Positions 1-10,519 of a DNA stretch of 64,000 nt are shown one piece after another (within the stretch, counting starts at the first letter, position 1; each line of letters begins with the position of its first letter). Source of the stretch: Acidobacteriota bacterium (lineage in GTDB: Bacteria > Acidobacteriota > Vicinamibacteria > Vicinamibacterales > CAVVIG01); NCBI GenBank assembly GCA_020850715.1, contig JADZED010000059.1, positions 18,934-82,933 of the forward strand. Direction: 5' to 3'. Under the pieces are notes generated by a model. That model was not told where the DNA came from and made no database searches. It was given only the letters and a program-made list of their open reading frames with translations. The position numbers and the translations under genes were made by a program.

Positions 1-221
1 TCCCCGACTTCCGAGGGAAACGAGAGCACGTCGGTTGCGGCGTCCTTCCTGCGGTACCGCCGATTCAGGGCGCGCACGCGGGCGTCGCTCACGATCGCGA
101 CGGCCACGGCGCCGCGGGCGCGGGCCGGCGCCACGCCGGCGAGCCAACGCGCCAGCCGCGGCGCGATCGGCCGGCCGCGCTCGTCCACCACGACGACCCG
201 CAGCGCTGCCGCGCCGCTCAC
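1..221 (-). CDS. ybeY: Endoribonuclease YbeY (partial, truncated by window edge)
   Basis: Reverse-strand translation [18 protein letters not shown]...[25 protein letters not shown] has the YbeY motif LNRxYRxxDxxTDVLSFP; directly downstream of phoH as is typical. Confidence 0.85.
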   Translation of the reverse strand, partial: MSGAAALRVVVVDERGRPIAPRLARWLAGVAPARARGAVAVAIVSDARVRALNRRYRRKDAATDVLSFPSEVG

Positions 222-1186
222 CCCGGCCCCTTGCCGTTGGCGCCCGAGAAGGCCTCGTAGGCCTTGACGATCTGCTGCACGAGCTTGTGCCGCACGACGT
301 CGCGTTCGTCGAAGTGGACGAACGCGATCCCCTCGATGCGGCCGACGACCTTCATCGCCTCGACCAGGCCCGAGGTGCGGCCGGGCGGCAGATCGATCTG
401 CGTGATGTCGCCCGTGATCACGGCCTTGGCGCCGAACCCGAGGCGCGTGAGGAACATCTTCATCTGCTCGGTGGTCGTGTTCTGGGCTTCGTCGAGGATC
501 ACGAACGAGTCGTTCAGCGTGCGCCCGCGCATGAAGGCGATCGGCGCGATCTCGATCGTGCCCCGCTCCAGATAGCGGGCGACGCGGTCGACGTCCAGCA
601 TGTCGTACAGCGCATCGTAGAGCGGCCGGAGATACGGATTCACCTTCTCCTGCAGGTCGCCCGGCAGGAAGCCGAGCTTCTCGCCGGCCTCGACCGCCGG
701 ACGCGCCAGGATGATCCGGCTCACGCGCTTCGCGACGAGAAACGACACCGCCTGCGCCATCGCCAGATAGGTCTTGCCGGTGCCGGCGGGTCCGATGCCG
801 AACACGATGTCGTGCTGTTCGATCGCGTCGAGATAGCGCCGCTGATTGGCGGTCTTCGGAGCGACGCGGCGGCGCCCCGCCGTCGTCAGGCTGCCCTTGA
901 GGAAGTGGTCGCGCAGATCGATGCCGTCGTCCTGGGCGATCAGGTCGGAGGCCGTCTTCACGTCGGCGGTCGAGAGCGCGTAGCCGTCGCGCAGGAGCGA
1001 GGCGAGCTGGCCGACGAGGCGGTCGACCTTGGCGAGGCCGGCCGTGCCGCCTTCGACCAGCAGGTCGTGTCCCTGAGTGCGGATGCGGACATTGAAGAGC
1101 GCTTCGAGGTGCTTGAGGTTCTCGTCGTAGGAGCCGAACAGCGTCTCAATCCCCTCTTCGGGGACCGCAATGCGCTTCATCCCCAT
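218..1186 (-). CDS. phoH: PhoH-like ATPase
   Basis: [35 protein letters not shown]...[21 protein letters not shown]...[23 protein letters not shown]; Walker A/B of the PhoH family. Start at 1186 preferred over the longer ORF. Confidence 0.93.
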   Translation of the reverse strand: MGMKRIAVPEEGIETLFGSYDENLKHLEALFNVRIRTQGHDLLVEGGTAGLAKVDRLVGQLASLLRDGYALSTADVKTASDLIAQDDGIDLRDHFLKGSLTTAGRRRVAPKTANQRRYLDAIEQHDIVFGIGPAGTGKTYLAMAQAVSFLVAKRVSRIILARPAVEAGEKLGFLPGDLQEKVNPYLRPLYDALYDMLDVDRVARYLERGTIEIAPIAFMRGRTLNDSFVILDEAQNTTTEQMKMFLTRLGFGAKAVITGDITQIDLPPGRTSGLVEAMKVVGRIEGIAFVHFDERDVVRHKLVQQIVKAYEAFSGANGKGPG

Positions 1187-2949
1187 CAATTCTGGGTCTT
1201 CAAATGCAGCTCGCGCAACTGCCTCGGATCGACCCCCGAGGGCGCCCCCGCCATCAAGTCGATCGCATTGGCGGTCTTGGGGAACGCCATGACCTCGCGG
1301 ATGGACGATTCGCCGGCCAATATGGCAACCATCCGATCGAGCCCGAGCGCAATGCCGCCGTGGGGCGGCGTGCCGTACTCGAGCGCCTCGAGGAAGAACC
1401 CGAAGCGCGCCTTCGCCTCCTCCTCGCTGATGCCGAGCCGGCGGAAGACCCGCGCCTGCAGCGCGGCGTCGTGGATGCGGATGCTGCCGCCTCCGACCTC
1501 GCTGCCGTTCAGCACGAGATCGTAGGCCACGGCGCGCACAGCGCCCGGATCGGTCTCGAGCTTGTCCCAGTCGTCGGGATGCGGCGAGGTGAACGGGTGG
1601 TGCATGGAGTACCACCGCCCGTCTTCCGCGTGATATTCGAGCAGCGGAAAATCGGTGACCCAGAGGAACTCGAACCGATCGGGATCGAGCAGCCCGTCCT
1701 TCTTCGCCAGGTGCAGGCGCAGCTGGCCGAGCAGCTTCGACACCCCCTCGGCGCCGCCGGCCGCCAGCAGCAGCAGGTCGTCGCGCGAGGCGCTCCCGCG
1801 CGCGAAGGCGGCGCGCAGCGAGGCCTCGCCGATTGCCTTGACCGAACTGGACGGCGGCTCGCCGGGGCGCGCCCAGACGAGGCCGGCGAATCCCATCTGC
1901 CTGGCCTGATCGACGAGCGCGTCGAGCTGACCGCGCGAATAGGCGTTGCCCTTCGGCAGCACGATGCCGCGCACCGCGCCGCCTTCCGCGACGATCTGCC
2001 TGAAGACGCGGAACTCGGACTCGCGGAAGACCTCCGAGAAGTCCTGGATCTCGAGGCCGCAGCGCAGGTCGGGCTTGTCGGAGCCGTAGCGCGAGAGCGC
2101 CTCCGCGTACGCCAGGCGCCGCATCGGCAGCGCGACCTCGCGGCCGATCAGCTTGAAGACGCGCTGCATGAGCGGCTCGATGAGCTGGAAGATGGTCTCC
2201 GCGCGCGCGAACGAGACTTCCACGTCGACCTGCGTGAACTCCGGCTGGCGATCGGCGCGCAGGTCCTCGTCGCGGAAGCACTTCGCGATCTGAAAATAGC
2301 GGTCGGCGCCGCCGATCATCAGAATCTGCTTGAAGAGCTGCGGCGACTGCGGCAGCGCATAGAACTCGCCCGGGTGCACGCGGCTCGGCACGAGATAGTC
2401 CCGCGCCCCCTCCGGCGTCGACTTGGTGAGGATCGGCGTCTCGATCTCCCAGAATCCGCTGGCGTCGAAATACTTCCGGATCTCCATCGTCGTCCGGTGG
2501 CGGAGGCCGATGTTGTGCTGCAGCCGCGGCCGGCGCAGGTCGAGGTAGCGGTAGCGGAGCCGCACGTCCTCGGAGACCGACGCGTCCTCGGCGAGCTGGA
2601 AGGGCGGCGTCTTCGCCTCGTTCAGCAGCCGCAGCTCGCGGACCAGCACCTCGACCTCGCCCGTCTCGAGCTTCGAGTTGACCGTCTCCTCGGAGCGGCG
2701 CTGCACGATGCCGCGCGCGGCGACGACGAACTCGGATCGCAGCCGCTTGGCGACCCCCATCAGCGCGTCGTTCTCGCGGACGACGAGCTGCGTGATGCCG
2801 CCGCGGTCGCGGATGTCGAGGAAGGTGACGCCGCCGAGGTCGCGGACGCGGTGTACCCAGCCGAGGAGCACGACGTCGGCGCCGACGTCGCTCGCGCGGA
2901 GGGCGCCGCAGGTATGAGTTCGTGCGAGATCGCCGAGTTGGTCAGGCAT
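1186..2949 (-). CDS. aspS: Aspartyl-tRNA(Asn) synthetase
   Basis: 587 aa; class II aaRS motifs ([29 protein letters not shown]), N-terminal OB fold. Confidence 0.96.
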   Translation of the reverse strand: MPDQLGDLARTHTCGALRASDVGADVVLLGWVHRVRDLGGVTFLDIRDRGGITQLVVRENDALMGVAKRLRSEFVVAARGIVQRRSEETVNSKLETGEVEVLVRELRLLNEAKTPPFQLAEDASVSEDVRLRYRYLDLRRPRLQHNIGLRHRTTMEIRKYFDASGFWEIETPILTKSTPEGARDYLVPSRVHPGEFYALPQSPQLFKQILMIGGADRYFQIAKCFRDEDLRADRQPEFTQVDVEVSFARAETIFQLIEPLMQRVFKLIGREVALPMRRLAYAEALSRYGSDKPDLRCGLEIQDFSEVFRESEFRVFRQIVAEGGAVRGIVLPKGNAYSRGQLDALVDQARQMGFAGLVWARPGEPPSSSVKAIGEASLRAAFARGSASRDDLLLLAAGGAEGVSKLLGQLRLHLAKKDGLLDPDRFEFLWVTDFPLLEYHAEDGRWYSMHHPFTSPHPDDWDKLETDPGAVRAVAYDLVLNGSEVGGGSIRIHDAALQARVFRRLGISEEEAKARFGFFLEALEYGTPPHGGIALGLDRMVAILAGESSIREVMAFPKTANAIDLMAGAPSGVDPRQLRELHLKTQN

Positions 2950-2967
2950 AAGTCAGGACGGAGAGGG

Positions 2968-3030
2968 GCCAGGGTGCCAGGGTGCGAGAGTGCCAGGGTG
3001 CGAGAGTGCCAGGGTGCCGGGTGCCACGGT
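2968..3030. repeat. Degenerate 8-bp tandem repeat (GCCAGGGT/GCGAGAGT, about 8 units)
   Basis: Read directly: GCCAGGGT GCCAGGGT GCGAGAGT GCCAGGGT GCGAGAGT GCCAGGGT GCCGGGT GCCACGGT in the aspS-hisS spacer. Confidence 0.9.
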
Positions 3031-3042
3031 GCTCTGCACGCT

Positions 3043-4377
3043 TCAACGCGGCGATGCGGCGAGGAGGCGTGCCACCGCCGCCGCCGCCGCCGCGCGCGGC
3101 ACCGAGTGCTGCTCGCGGGTCTCGAGGTTGCGGACGGTCGCGGCGCCGCGCGCGCGCTCCTGCTCGCCGAAGATGATCAGCGCGCGCGCCCCGCGCGCCG
3201 CCGCGTACTTGAGCGGCTTCTCGATCTTGCGGCCCGCGTCCGGGTACAGGTCCACCGCGTGCGCCATCGCCCGCAGTGCCGAGGCCATCTGCAACGCGTC
3301 GGCCTGCGACTCCTCGTCCATGAAGGTGACGACCGCATCGACGGCACCGGCGGCAATCCGCGGCGGGAACATCCCCCGCTCGGCCATGACGACGATGATG
3401 CGCTCGAGGCCGAGCGAGAAGCCGCAGGCCGGCACGTCGCGGCCGAGAAACATGCCGACCAGGCCGTCGTACCGCCCGCCGCCCCCCAGGCTGCCGATCC
3501 CCTCGACTGCAACCTCCATGATCGCGCCGGTGTAGTATGACAGGCCGCGGGCAAGGCTCGCATCCACGCGCACGTGCGCCCCCGCGGCATTGGCCTGACA
3601 CAGGTGGACGATCCGGCGGAGCTCGCCGAGCGCCGCCGCGCCGTCCGGGCTCGTCTCCAGCGCGCCCTCCAGCCACGCGAGGCGATCGCCGGGCGCGGCA
3701 AACGCCTCCATCAGGCGTGCCGCGGACGCGGCTCCGATGCCGCGCGCCGCCAGCTCCGCGGCCACCCCGTCGGGTCCGATCTTGTCGAGCTTGTCGATGG
3801 CGACGAGGGCGCCGGCCTGCGAGCCGGGCTCGACGCCGGAGACGGCCAGCAGCGCCGCCAGCACGCGGCGGTGGTTCAGCCTGATGACGAAGTCGTCGAA
3901 GCCCAACGCGACGAGGACATCGGTCACCGCGCCGAGGATGTCGGCCTCGACCACCGGCGAGGTCGACCCGACCGCGTCGACGTCGCACTGGTAGAATTCG
4001 CGGAAGCGTCCGCGCGCCGGCCGGTCGGCGCGCCAGACCGGCTGGATCTGATACCGCTTGAAGACACGAGGCAGGTCGTGCTGGTACTGCGCGACCACGC
4101 GGGCCAGCGGCACCGTCAGATCGTAGCGCAGCGCGAGATCGGCGCGGCCCGACGCCCCGCCCTCTCCGCGTTCGAGGATCTTGAAGATGAGCCGGTTGCC
4201 TTCGTCGCCGTACTTGCCGAGCAGCGTCTCGATGTGCTCGAACGCGGGGGTCTCGAGCGGCTCGAAGCCGTACCGCTCATAGACGCCCCGCACGACGTCG
4301 ATCACGTAGGCGCGCCGGCGGACATCGGCCGGCAGGAAGTCGCGCGTGCCGCGCGCAGGCTGCGTGTGGCTCGTCAC
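3043..4377 (-). CDS. hisS: Histidyl-tRNA synthetase
   Basis: 444 aa; ARGTRDFLP, FKRYQIQPVWRADRPARGRFREFYQCDVD, GGGRYDGL, CGFSLGLERI. Confidence 0.96.
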   Translation of the reverse strand: MTSHTQPARGTRDFLPADVRRRAYVIDVVRGVYERYGFEPLETPAFEHIETLLGKYGDEGNRLIFKILERGEGGASGRADLALRYDLTVPLARVVAQYQHDLPRVFKRYQIQPVWRADRPARGRFREFYQCDVDAVGSTSPVVEADILGAVTDVLVALGFDDFVIRLNHRRVLAALLAVSGVEPGSQAGALVAIDKLDKIGPDGVAAELAARGIGAASAARLMEAFAAPGDRLAWLEGALETSPDGAAALGELRRIVHLCQANAAGAHVRVDASLARGLSYYTGAIMEVAVEGIGSLGGGGRYDGLVGMFLGRDVPACGFSLGLERIIVVMAERGMFPPRIAAGAVDAVVTFMDEESQADALQMASALRAMAHAVDLYPDAGRKIEKPLKYAAARGARALIIFGEQERARGAATVRNLETREQHSVPRAAAAAAVARLLAASPR

Positions 4378-6209
4378 ACCTGCGCGGGTTCCGGAGCCTT
4401 CGCAACGCGCACGCCCGCACCCTCCTTGGCCATCACCGTGTTGAGCAGCTTGACGCAGGCGTAGATCGCCTCGATCGCCGGCGCCGGCGTCTCGGTGGCG
4501 CGCGCCATCTCGAGCACCGACCCCACGAGCGCCTCGGTCTCGAGCGACCGGCCGGCCTCGACGTCCTGCAGCATCGAGGTCTTGTGGGCGCCGACCGCCT
4601 CGGCGCCCGCGATGCGCTTGTCGATGGTGACGCGGAACGTCACGCCGAGCTTGCCGGCAATGGTCTGCGCCTCCTCCATCATCTGCGCCGCCAGGTGCCG
4701 CGTCTCCGGGAACTGGCAGATGTCGACCAGCGTTGCGTGCGTCAGCGCGCTAATCGGGTTGAACGACAGATTACCCCATGCCTTGAGCCAGATCTCCGAG
4801 CGGATGTCGGGCAGCACGCGCGACTTCAGGCCCGACTTCACGAACATGTCGTGCACCCTCTTGACGCGCTCGGTCACCGCGCCGTCCAACTCGCCGATCG
4901 GGAACCGGTCCCCCTCGACGTGATGGATGACGCCGGGCGCCCTCACCTCCGCCGCCGGGTACACGACGCAGCCGATGATCCGTCCGGCGTCGATCGTCTT
5001 CGACAGCACGCCGGTCGGGTCCAGCCGCTCCAGCGTGCGGCCGTCGTACTTGCCGCCGAGCTTCTGGAAATACCACCACGGCAGTCCGTTCTGCACCGTC
5101 AGCACCATCGTGTCTGGACCGAGCAGCGAATCGATGTCGGCCGCGACCTTGTCCAGGTGGTGCGCCTTGACGGCGAGGACGACGAGATCCTGTGTGCCGG
5201 CCTCCGACGCCTTCGCGACGCCGCGAACTTTCGCGGTCTGCACCGTGCCGTCGTGCCATTCGAGCGTCAGGCCGCTGCGCTGGATGGCTTCCAGGTGCGC
5301 GCCCGTGTCGACGACGGTCACCTCGTTGCCGCCGAGGGCGAGCTTGGCGGCCACCAGGCCGCCGATCGCGCCGGCGCCGACCACGCACACTCTCATCGGG
5401 GCGACCGGTTCCTCGAGCAGAAACGGGCTCGGCAGCACCTGGTCGAAGGGATTGCTCAGCGTCCCGACGCCGTCGATCACGACGTCGACGACGTTGCGGG
5501 CGAGCGTCATGGCGCCGGCGCCGAACGAGGTGCCGCACGAGATCACGTCGCCCGGCAGGAGCGTCATGTCGCGCGAGATCGCGGCCACCAGCCTGTGGGG
5601 CGGGAAGAACATGTCCGAGACCGGATAGTTCTGCACCTCCCTGCCGTTCAGGATGGTGCGAATCACGAGGCTGCCGGGATCGACGCCGGTGCTGATGACC
5701 GGACCGAACGCGGCGAACGTGTCGAAGCTCTTGGCTCGCACCCACTGTTCGAACGAGGGGTTCTTGCGGAGCAGGTCGAGCGCCGTCACGTCGTTCACGC
5801 AGGTGTAGCCGAAGATGTAGTCGCCGGCCTCGGCTTCGGCGATCATCGAGCACTTCTTCCCGATGACGACCCCGAGCTCGCCCTCGTACAGGATCCGGCC
5901 GGCGTAGGAGGCCGGCCGCACGATCGGCGCGAGGTGGGGATGATAGGCGTTCGGCGTCTTCACGAAGTACAGCGGATCCTCGGGCGCGATGAAATCGTTC
6001 TTCCTGGCAACCGACCTGAAGTTGTTCCAGAGCGCCAGGAACTTGCTCGGCGTGCAGGGTGTCAGCACCGTGACGTCCGCCAGCGGCACGGTCTCACCGG
6101 TCGGCCCGGGGTTCGCGAACATGTCGCCGGCATGAACCGCAATCGTCCCGTCGCTCAGGGTACCGAAGCCGGCCCGTCCGTTCCATTCGTACCGAAGCCA
6201 CTGTGCCAT
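4374..6209 (-). CDS. Fusion: fumarylacetoacetate hydrolase-family domain (N) + 2-dehydropantoate 2-reductase/ApbA-PanE domain (C)
   Basis: 611 aa uninterrupted frame from MAQWLRYEWNG. N-half: YEGELGVVIGKKC...GYTCVNDVTALDL...FDTFAAFGPVI (FAH fold). C-half: MRVCVVGAGAIGGLVAAKLALGG...VLTVQNGL...EIWLKAWGNLSFNPISALTHA (PanE Rossmann and catalytic-Lys region). Confidence 0.88.
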   Translation of the reverse strand: MAQWLRYEWNGRAGFGTLSDGTIAVHAGDMFANPGPTGETVPLADVTVLTPCTPSKFLALWNNFRSVARKNDFIAPEDPLYFVKTPNAYHPHLAPIVRPASYAGRILYEGELGVVIGKKCSMIAEAEAGDYIFGYTCVNDVTALDLLRKNPSFEQWVRAKSFDTFAAFGPVISTGVDPGSLVIRTILNGREVQNYPVSDMFFPPHRLVAAISRDMTLLPGDVISCGTSFGAGAMTLARNVVDVVIDGVGTLSNPFDQVLPSPFLLEEPVAPMRVCVVGAGAIGGLVAAKLALGGNEVTVVDTGAHLEAIQRSGLTLEWHDGTVQTAKVRGVAKASEAGTQDLVVLAVKAHHLDKVAADIDSLLGPDTMVLTVQNGLPWWYFQKLGGKYDGRTLERLDPTGVLSKTIDAGRIIGCVVYPAAEVRAPGVIHHVEGDRFPIGELDGAVTERVKRVHDMFVKSGLKSRVLPDIRSEIWLKAWGNLSFNPISALTHATLVDICQFPETRHLAAQMMEEAQTIAGKLGVTFRVTIDKRIAGAEAVGAHKTSMLQDVEAGRSLETEALVGSVLEMARATETPAPAIEAIYACVKLLNTVMAKEGAGVRVAKAPEPAQV

Positions 6210-6275
6210 GAGTCCCCCCGTCTGGCCTGGGCCGGAAGAATCGCGCGGCGATTGCAAACGCGAAATGTACCACAG

Positions 6276-6656
6276 ATGATTGACCCCATGGCGCATGTGC
6301 TGCTCCGCCTCTATCTCGCCGGCCAGCGGCCGCTCGGGCCCGGCAAGGTCCGCATCCTCGAGTGCATCCGCGACGGCGGATCGATCAGCGAGGCGGCCCG
6401 CGACATGAAGATGTCCTACCGCTCGGCGTGGCTGCTGGTGGACAGCATGAACCGCCAGTTCAGGGAACCGCTCGTCCGGACCTCGCTCGGCGGCCGCGGC
6501 GGCGGCTCCGCCGCGCTCACGCCGCTCGGCGCCGAAGTGATCCGGCGGTACCGTACGATGGAGCGCGCGACCCATCGGGCGATCGCGCGCGATCTCGCCG
6601 CCCTCGAGCGCTGCCTCCGTCCCGGCCGCGCGGCGAGGCCCGGCGGGCATCGCTGA
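6276..6656 (+). CDS. ModE-like N-terminal winged-HTH regulator (DNA-binding domain only)
   Basis: GKVRILECIRDGGSISEAARDMKMSYRSAWLLVDSMNRQFREPLVRTSLGGRGGGSAALTPLGAEVIRRYR matches the ModE/COG2005 HTH; no MOP/TOBE domain. Confidence 0.88.
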   Translation: MIDPMAHVLLRLYLAGQRPLGPGKVRILECIRDGGSISEAARDMKMSYRSAWLLVDSMNRQFREPLVRTSLGGRGGGSAALTPLGAEVIRRYRTMERATHRAIARDLAALERCLRPGRAARPGGHR

Positions 6657-6735
6657 GCGGCCGCGCCGGAGGCCGCGTCGAGCTTCCGGCTCCGGGCCCA
6701 CCCCGATGTCGAGCCCCCGAGGTACCCTAGTCCTC

Positions 6736-7950
6736 ATGACCGACGACGTGCGGATGCGCGGCTTCGCGCGCCGCCAGACGGTGGACCAGGCGCTGGCCTG
6801 GCTCGATGCGCACCTTGCGCCGCTGCCGGCCGAGCAGGTCGGGCTCGCCGCGGCGGCCGGCCGCGTGCTCGCCGCCGCCGTGCAGAGCGGGGTCGATGTG
6901 CCCGGCTTCGATCGCGCGACGATGGACGGCTACGCGGTGGTCGCCGACAGCACCGAGGGCGCCACCCCGTACAACAGCCTGCCGCTCGACGTGGTTGGCG
7001 AAGCGCTGCCGGGGCGCCCCTTCGACGGCTCGCTGGCGCGCGGGCAGGCGGTCCGCATCATGACGGGCGCGCCGATTCCCCGCGGGTGCGACGCGGTGCT
7101 CCCGGCCGAACTGGCGTCGGACGAGGTGCGCGCGCTTGCCGCAGTGTCCCCCGGCAAGCACGTCGGCCGGCGTGGCGAAGACATCGCGCGCGGCACGATG
7201 GTGCTCCCCATCGGACGCCGCCTCCGGCCGCAGGATCTCGGCGTGCTCAGCTCGATCGGCGTCTCCGAGGTCGCGGCGATCCGGCGTCCGCGGGTTCGTC
7301 TGATCGTGACGGGCAACGAGCTGCTGCCGGCCGGCTCGGTCCCTCACGGCTCGTGCATCGCAGACGCCAATGGTCCGATGCTGGCGGCGCTCGTGGAACG
7401 CGACGGCGGCCTCGTCGACTTCCCCGGCATCGTGCGCGACGAGACCGAGCCGCTGCTCGCCGCGCTGCGCGCGCCGGCCGATCTCGCGATCGTGTCGGGA
7501 GGATCGAGCGTGGGCGTCGAGGATCTCGCGCCATCGCTCGTCGCGCGTCACGGCGAGCTCGCCGTGCACGGGATCGCCATGCGGCCGAGCAGCCCGACCG
7601 GCCTGGGACGAATCGAGGGGCGCCTGGTGTTCCTGCTGCCGGGCAACCCCGTCTCGTGCCTGTGCGCCTACGACTTCTTCGCCGGCCGCGCCGTCCGCGC
7701 GCTCGGCGGGCTGGCGCGCGACTGGCCCTACCCTCGCAGGCGCGGGAGGCTGGCGCGGAAGCTCAGCTCCCAGATCGGCCGGCTCGACTACGCGCGCGTG
7801 CGGCTCGTCGACGGCGAGGTCGAGCCGCTGGCCATCGCCGGCGCATCGGTCCTCTCGTCGACGACCCGCGCCGACGGCTTCGTCGTCGTGCCGGCCGACA
7901 GCGAAGGATTCGCCGCCGGCGCCGACGTGGACGTGTGGCTCTATGCCTGA
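6736..7950 (+). CDS. moeA: Molybdopterin molybdenumtransferase MoeA
   Basis: VPGFDRATMDGYAV, IMTGAPIPRGCDAVLPAE, VTGNELL, SGGSSVG, LLPGNPVSCLCAYDFF. Confidence 0.93.
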   Translation: MTDDVRMRGFARRQTVDQALAWLDAHLAPLPAEQVGLAAAAGRVLAAAVQSGVDVPGFDRATMDGYAVVADSTEGATPYNSLPLDVVGEALPGRPFDGSLARGQAVRIMTGAPIPRGCDAVLPAELASDEVRALAAVSPGKHVGRRGEDIARGTMVLPIGRRLRPQDLGVLSSIGVSEVAAIRRPRVRLIVTGNELLPAGSVPHGSCIADANGPMLAALVERDGGLVDFPGIVRDETEPLLAALRAPADLAIVSGGSSVGVEDLAPSLVARHGELAVHGIAMRPSSPTGLGRIEGRLVFLLPGNPVSCLCAYDFFAGRAVRALGGLARDWPYPRRRGRLARKLSSQIGRLDYARVRLVDGEVEPLAIAGASVLSSTTRADGFVVVPADSEGFAAGADVDVWLYA

Positions 7951-9868
7951 TCAGGAGCAGTTCCTCCAGGTCCTCGATCGCGACCAGGCCGAGCGTCGCT
8001 TCCGTGCCGCGCTCGACCTCGCGCCGCGCGGCATCGAGACGGTGGCGCTGGACGACGCGCTCGGGCGCGTGCTGGCGGCCGACGTCGTCTCGCCGGTCGA
8101 CATCCCGTCGTTCGACCGCGCCAACGTGGACGGCTTCGCCGTGGTCGCCGCCGACACCTTCGGCGCCTCGGAAGAGGCGCCGCGAGTCGTCGCGCTGGAG
8201 CGCGAGACGATTGCCACCGGATGCGTGCCGTCGACGATCGTCGGATCCGGACGCGCCGCGGCCATCGCCACCGGCGGCATGATGCCGCGCGGCGCGGACG
8301 CGGTGGTCATGGTGGAGCACGCGGACGTCCGCGGCGGACGGCTGTTTGTCGCGCGGGCGGTGGCCGCCGGCGGCGGCGTCTCGTTCGCCGGCACCGACAT
8401 CACGGCGGGCGAGACGGTGCTGCGCCAGGGACAACTGCTGACGAGCCGCGACACGGGCGTGCTGGCGGCGATCGGCGTGGCGCGGGCGGAGGTCTGGCGC
8501 CGCCCGCGAGTCGCCATCCTCTCCACCGGCGACGAGATCATCGCGCCGGGCGCACCGATGGCGCCCGCGAAGGTCTACGATTCGAACGCGCAGGCGATCG
8601 CCGACGCCGTCCGCGAGCTCGGAGGCGAGCCGCTCCGGCTCGGCATCGCACCCGACGACGTCGCGGTGCTGCGGCCGATGGTGCGCGACGCGCTGGCGCG
8701 CGCGGACCTGGTGCTGCTCTCCGGCGGCACGAGCAAGGGCGCCGGCGACGTCTGCTATCGGGTCGTCGCCGAACTGCGCGATCCGGGAGTCGTCGCGCAC
8801 GGCGTCGCGCTGAAGCCGGGCAAACCGATCTGCCTGGCCGCCACCGGCGGCCGCGCCGTTGTCGTGCTCCCCGGCTTTCCGACCTCGGCCATCTTCACCT
8901 TCCACGAGTTCGTGGCGCCGGTGCTGCGCGCGCTCGCGGGCAGGCCGGACCAGCCCCCCGCGAAGGTTCGGGCGCGTCTGGCGGTGAAGGTCAACAGCGA
9001 GATCGGCCGCACCGAGTACCTGCTGGTCGGTCTCGTCGAGGGACAGGACGCGCCGCACGGGCGGCCGCTGGCCGCCTATCCGATGGGCCAGGGATCGGGC
9101 AGCGTGACCACGTTCAGCCGGGCGGACGGCTTCGCGACGATCGCACGCCACCAGGAGATCGTCGAGGCGGGAACGATCCTCGACGTGCAGCTGCTCGGCC
9201 GCGACCTGCAGGTCGCGGACCTTGTCGTCATCGGGAGCCACTGCGTCGGGCTCGACTATCTGCTGAGCGAGCTGCAGCGGCGCGGCATCCGGTCCAAGTT
9301 CCTCGCCGTCGGCAGTACCGGCGGTCTCGAGGCGGCGAGGCGCGGCGAGTGCGACCTTGCCGGCGTCCACCTCCTCGATTCGGTCAGCGGGAGCTACAAC
9401 TCGCCGTTCCTCACGCCGGCGCTGGAGCTCGTCCCCGGATACGGGCGCCTGCAGGGCGTGGTGTTCCGCCGGGGTGATGCGCGATTCGAGGGGCTCGGTC
9501 CGAGCGCGGCGATCGCAGCCGCGCGGCGCGACCCGGCCTGCGCGATGGTGAACCGCAACCAGGGCAGCGGCACGCGCGTGCTGATCGACCGGCTGCTCGA
9601 GGGCGCCCGCCCGCCGGGCTACGCCGTGCAGCCGCGGAATCACAACGCGGTGGCTGCGGCCGTGCGCCAGGGACGCGCCGACTGGGGCGTCACGCTCGAC
9701 ACGGTCGCGCGGGCCGCCGGCCTCGGCTTCCTGCCCCTTCAGGAGGAACGCTACGACTTCTTCGTGCCGGTCGCACGCGCGGGGCGCCCCGGCGTCGGCG
9801 CGTTCAAGGCGCTGCTGGGCAGCCGGGAGGCACGCGACTCGCTGGCCCGTCTGCGCATGCGCCCCTGA
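7943..9868 (+). CDS. MoeA paralog fused to C-terminal COG1910-type molybdate/tungstate-binding (PBP-like) domain
   Basis: N: DIPSFDRANVDGFAVVA, TGGMMPRGADAVVMVEH, STGDEI, SGGTSKGAGD, LPGFPTSAIFTFHEFV. C: VIGSHCVGLDYLLSELQRRG...VGSTGGLEAARRGECDLAGVHLLD...NRNQGSGTRVLIDRLL...VRQGRADWGVTLDTVARAAGLGFLPLQEERYDF. Confidence 0.92.
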   Translation: MPDQEQFLQVLDRDQAERRFRAALDLAPRGIETVALDDALGRVLAADVVSPVDIPSFDRANVDGFAVVAADTFGASEEAPRVVALERETIATGCVPSTIVGSGRAAAIATGGMMPRGADAVVMVEHADVRGGRLFVARAVAAGGGVSFAGTDITAGETVLRQGQLLTSRDTGVLAAIGVARAEVWRRPRVAILSTGDEIIAPGAPMAPAKVYDSNAQAIADAVRELGGEPLRLGIAPDDVAVLRPMVRDALARADLVLLSGGTSKGAGDVCYRVVAELRDPGVVAHGVALKPGKPICLAATGGRAVVVLPGFPTSAIFTFHEFVAPVLRALAGRPDQPPAKVRARLAVKVNSEIGRTEYLLVGLVEGQDAPHGRPLAAYPMGQGSGSVTTFSRADGFATIARHQEIVEAGTILDVQLLGRDLQVADLVVIGSHCVGLDYLLSELQRRGIRSKFLAVGSTGGLEAARRGECDLAGVHLLDSVSGSYNSPFLTPALELVPGYGRLQGVVFRRGDARFEGLGPSAAIAAARRDPACAMVNRNQGSGTRVLIDRLLEGARPPGYAVQPRNHNAVAAAVRQGRADWGVTLDTVARAAGLGFLPLQEERYDFFVPVARAGRPGVGAFKALLGSREARDSLARLRMRP

Positions 9869-9889
9869 TCTGCGTGGTATCGTCACGCG

Positions 9890-10519
9890 ATGGACGCCAG
9901 CCGCAGCGCCGCGCCCCGGACCCTCGCGGGCATCGTCCTGTGCGGCGGCCGCTCGACGCGGATGGGCACGTCGAAGGCGCATCTCGCGTTCGGCGACGAG
10001 ACGATGCTGCAGCGCGTCACGCGGCTGCTCGGAACGGTGGCTTCGCCGATTGTCGTCGTGGCGGCCGCCGCGCAGGAACTGCCGCCGCTCCCTGCGACGA
10101 TCGCCGTCGCACGCGACGCGCACGAAGGACGCGGCCCGCTCGAGGGCCTGCGGGCCGGCCTGAACGCGCTGCCGCCCGCGATCGACGCGGCCTACGTGAC
10201 CAGCTGTGACGTGCCCCTGCTCGTGCCCGCCTTCGCGATACGGATGCACGATCTGCTCGCCGGCCACGACATCGCGGTCGTCGAGATCGATGGCTTCGCG
10301 CACCCGCTCTCGGCGGTCTATCGGCGGCGGGTGCTGCCGCACGTCGAGGCGCTGCTGGCGGCCGACCGGCGGCGTCCGGCCTTTCTGTTCGAACAGGTGT
10401 CGACCAGGCGGGTTGCGCCGGCAGAGTTGACGGGCGCGGACCCGGCCCTGCTGACCCTCAGGAACGTGAACACACCCGAGGATTATCAGGAGGCGCTGAG
10501 GGTGGCGGGGATCTCGTAG
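9890..10519 (+). CDS. mobA: Molybdenum cofactor guanylyltransferase
   Basis: LAGIVLCGGRSTRMGTSKAHLAFGDETMLQRV...PLEGLRAGLNAL...VTSCDVPLL. Confidence 0.92.
   Translation: MDASRSAAPRTLAGIVLCGGRSTRMGTSKAHLAFGDETMLQRVTRLLGTVASPIVVVAAAAQELPPLPATIAVARDAHEGRGPLEGLRAGLNALPPAIDAAYVTSCDVPLLVPAFAIRMHDLLAGHDIAVVEIDGFAHPLSAVYRRRVLPHVEALLAADRRRPAFLFEQVSTRRVAPAELTGADPALLTLRNVNTPEDYQEALRVAGIS

Noticed and set aside
2968-3030. Possible CRISPR-like array
   Set aside because: Units are contiguous 8-mers without spacers and no cas genes are nearby.
7763-10342. 859-aa reverse ORF antisense to moeA/mobA
   Set aside because: Overlaps well-supported forward genes; compositionally a GC shadow frame.
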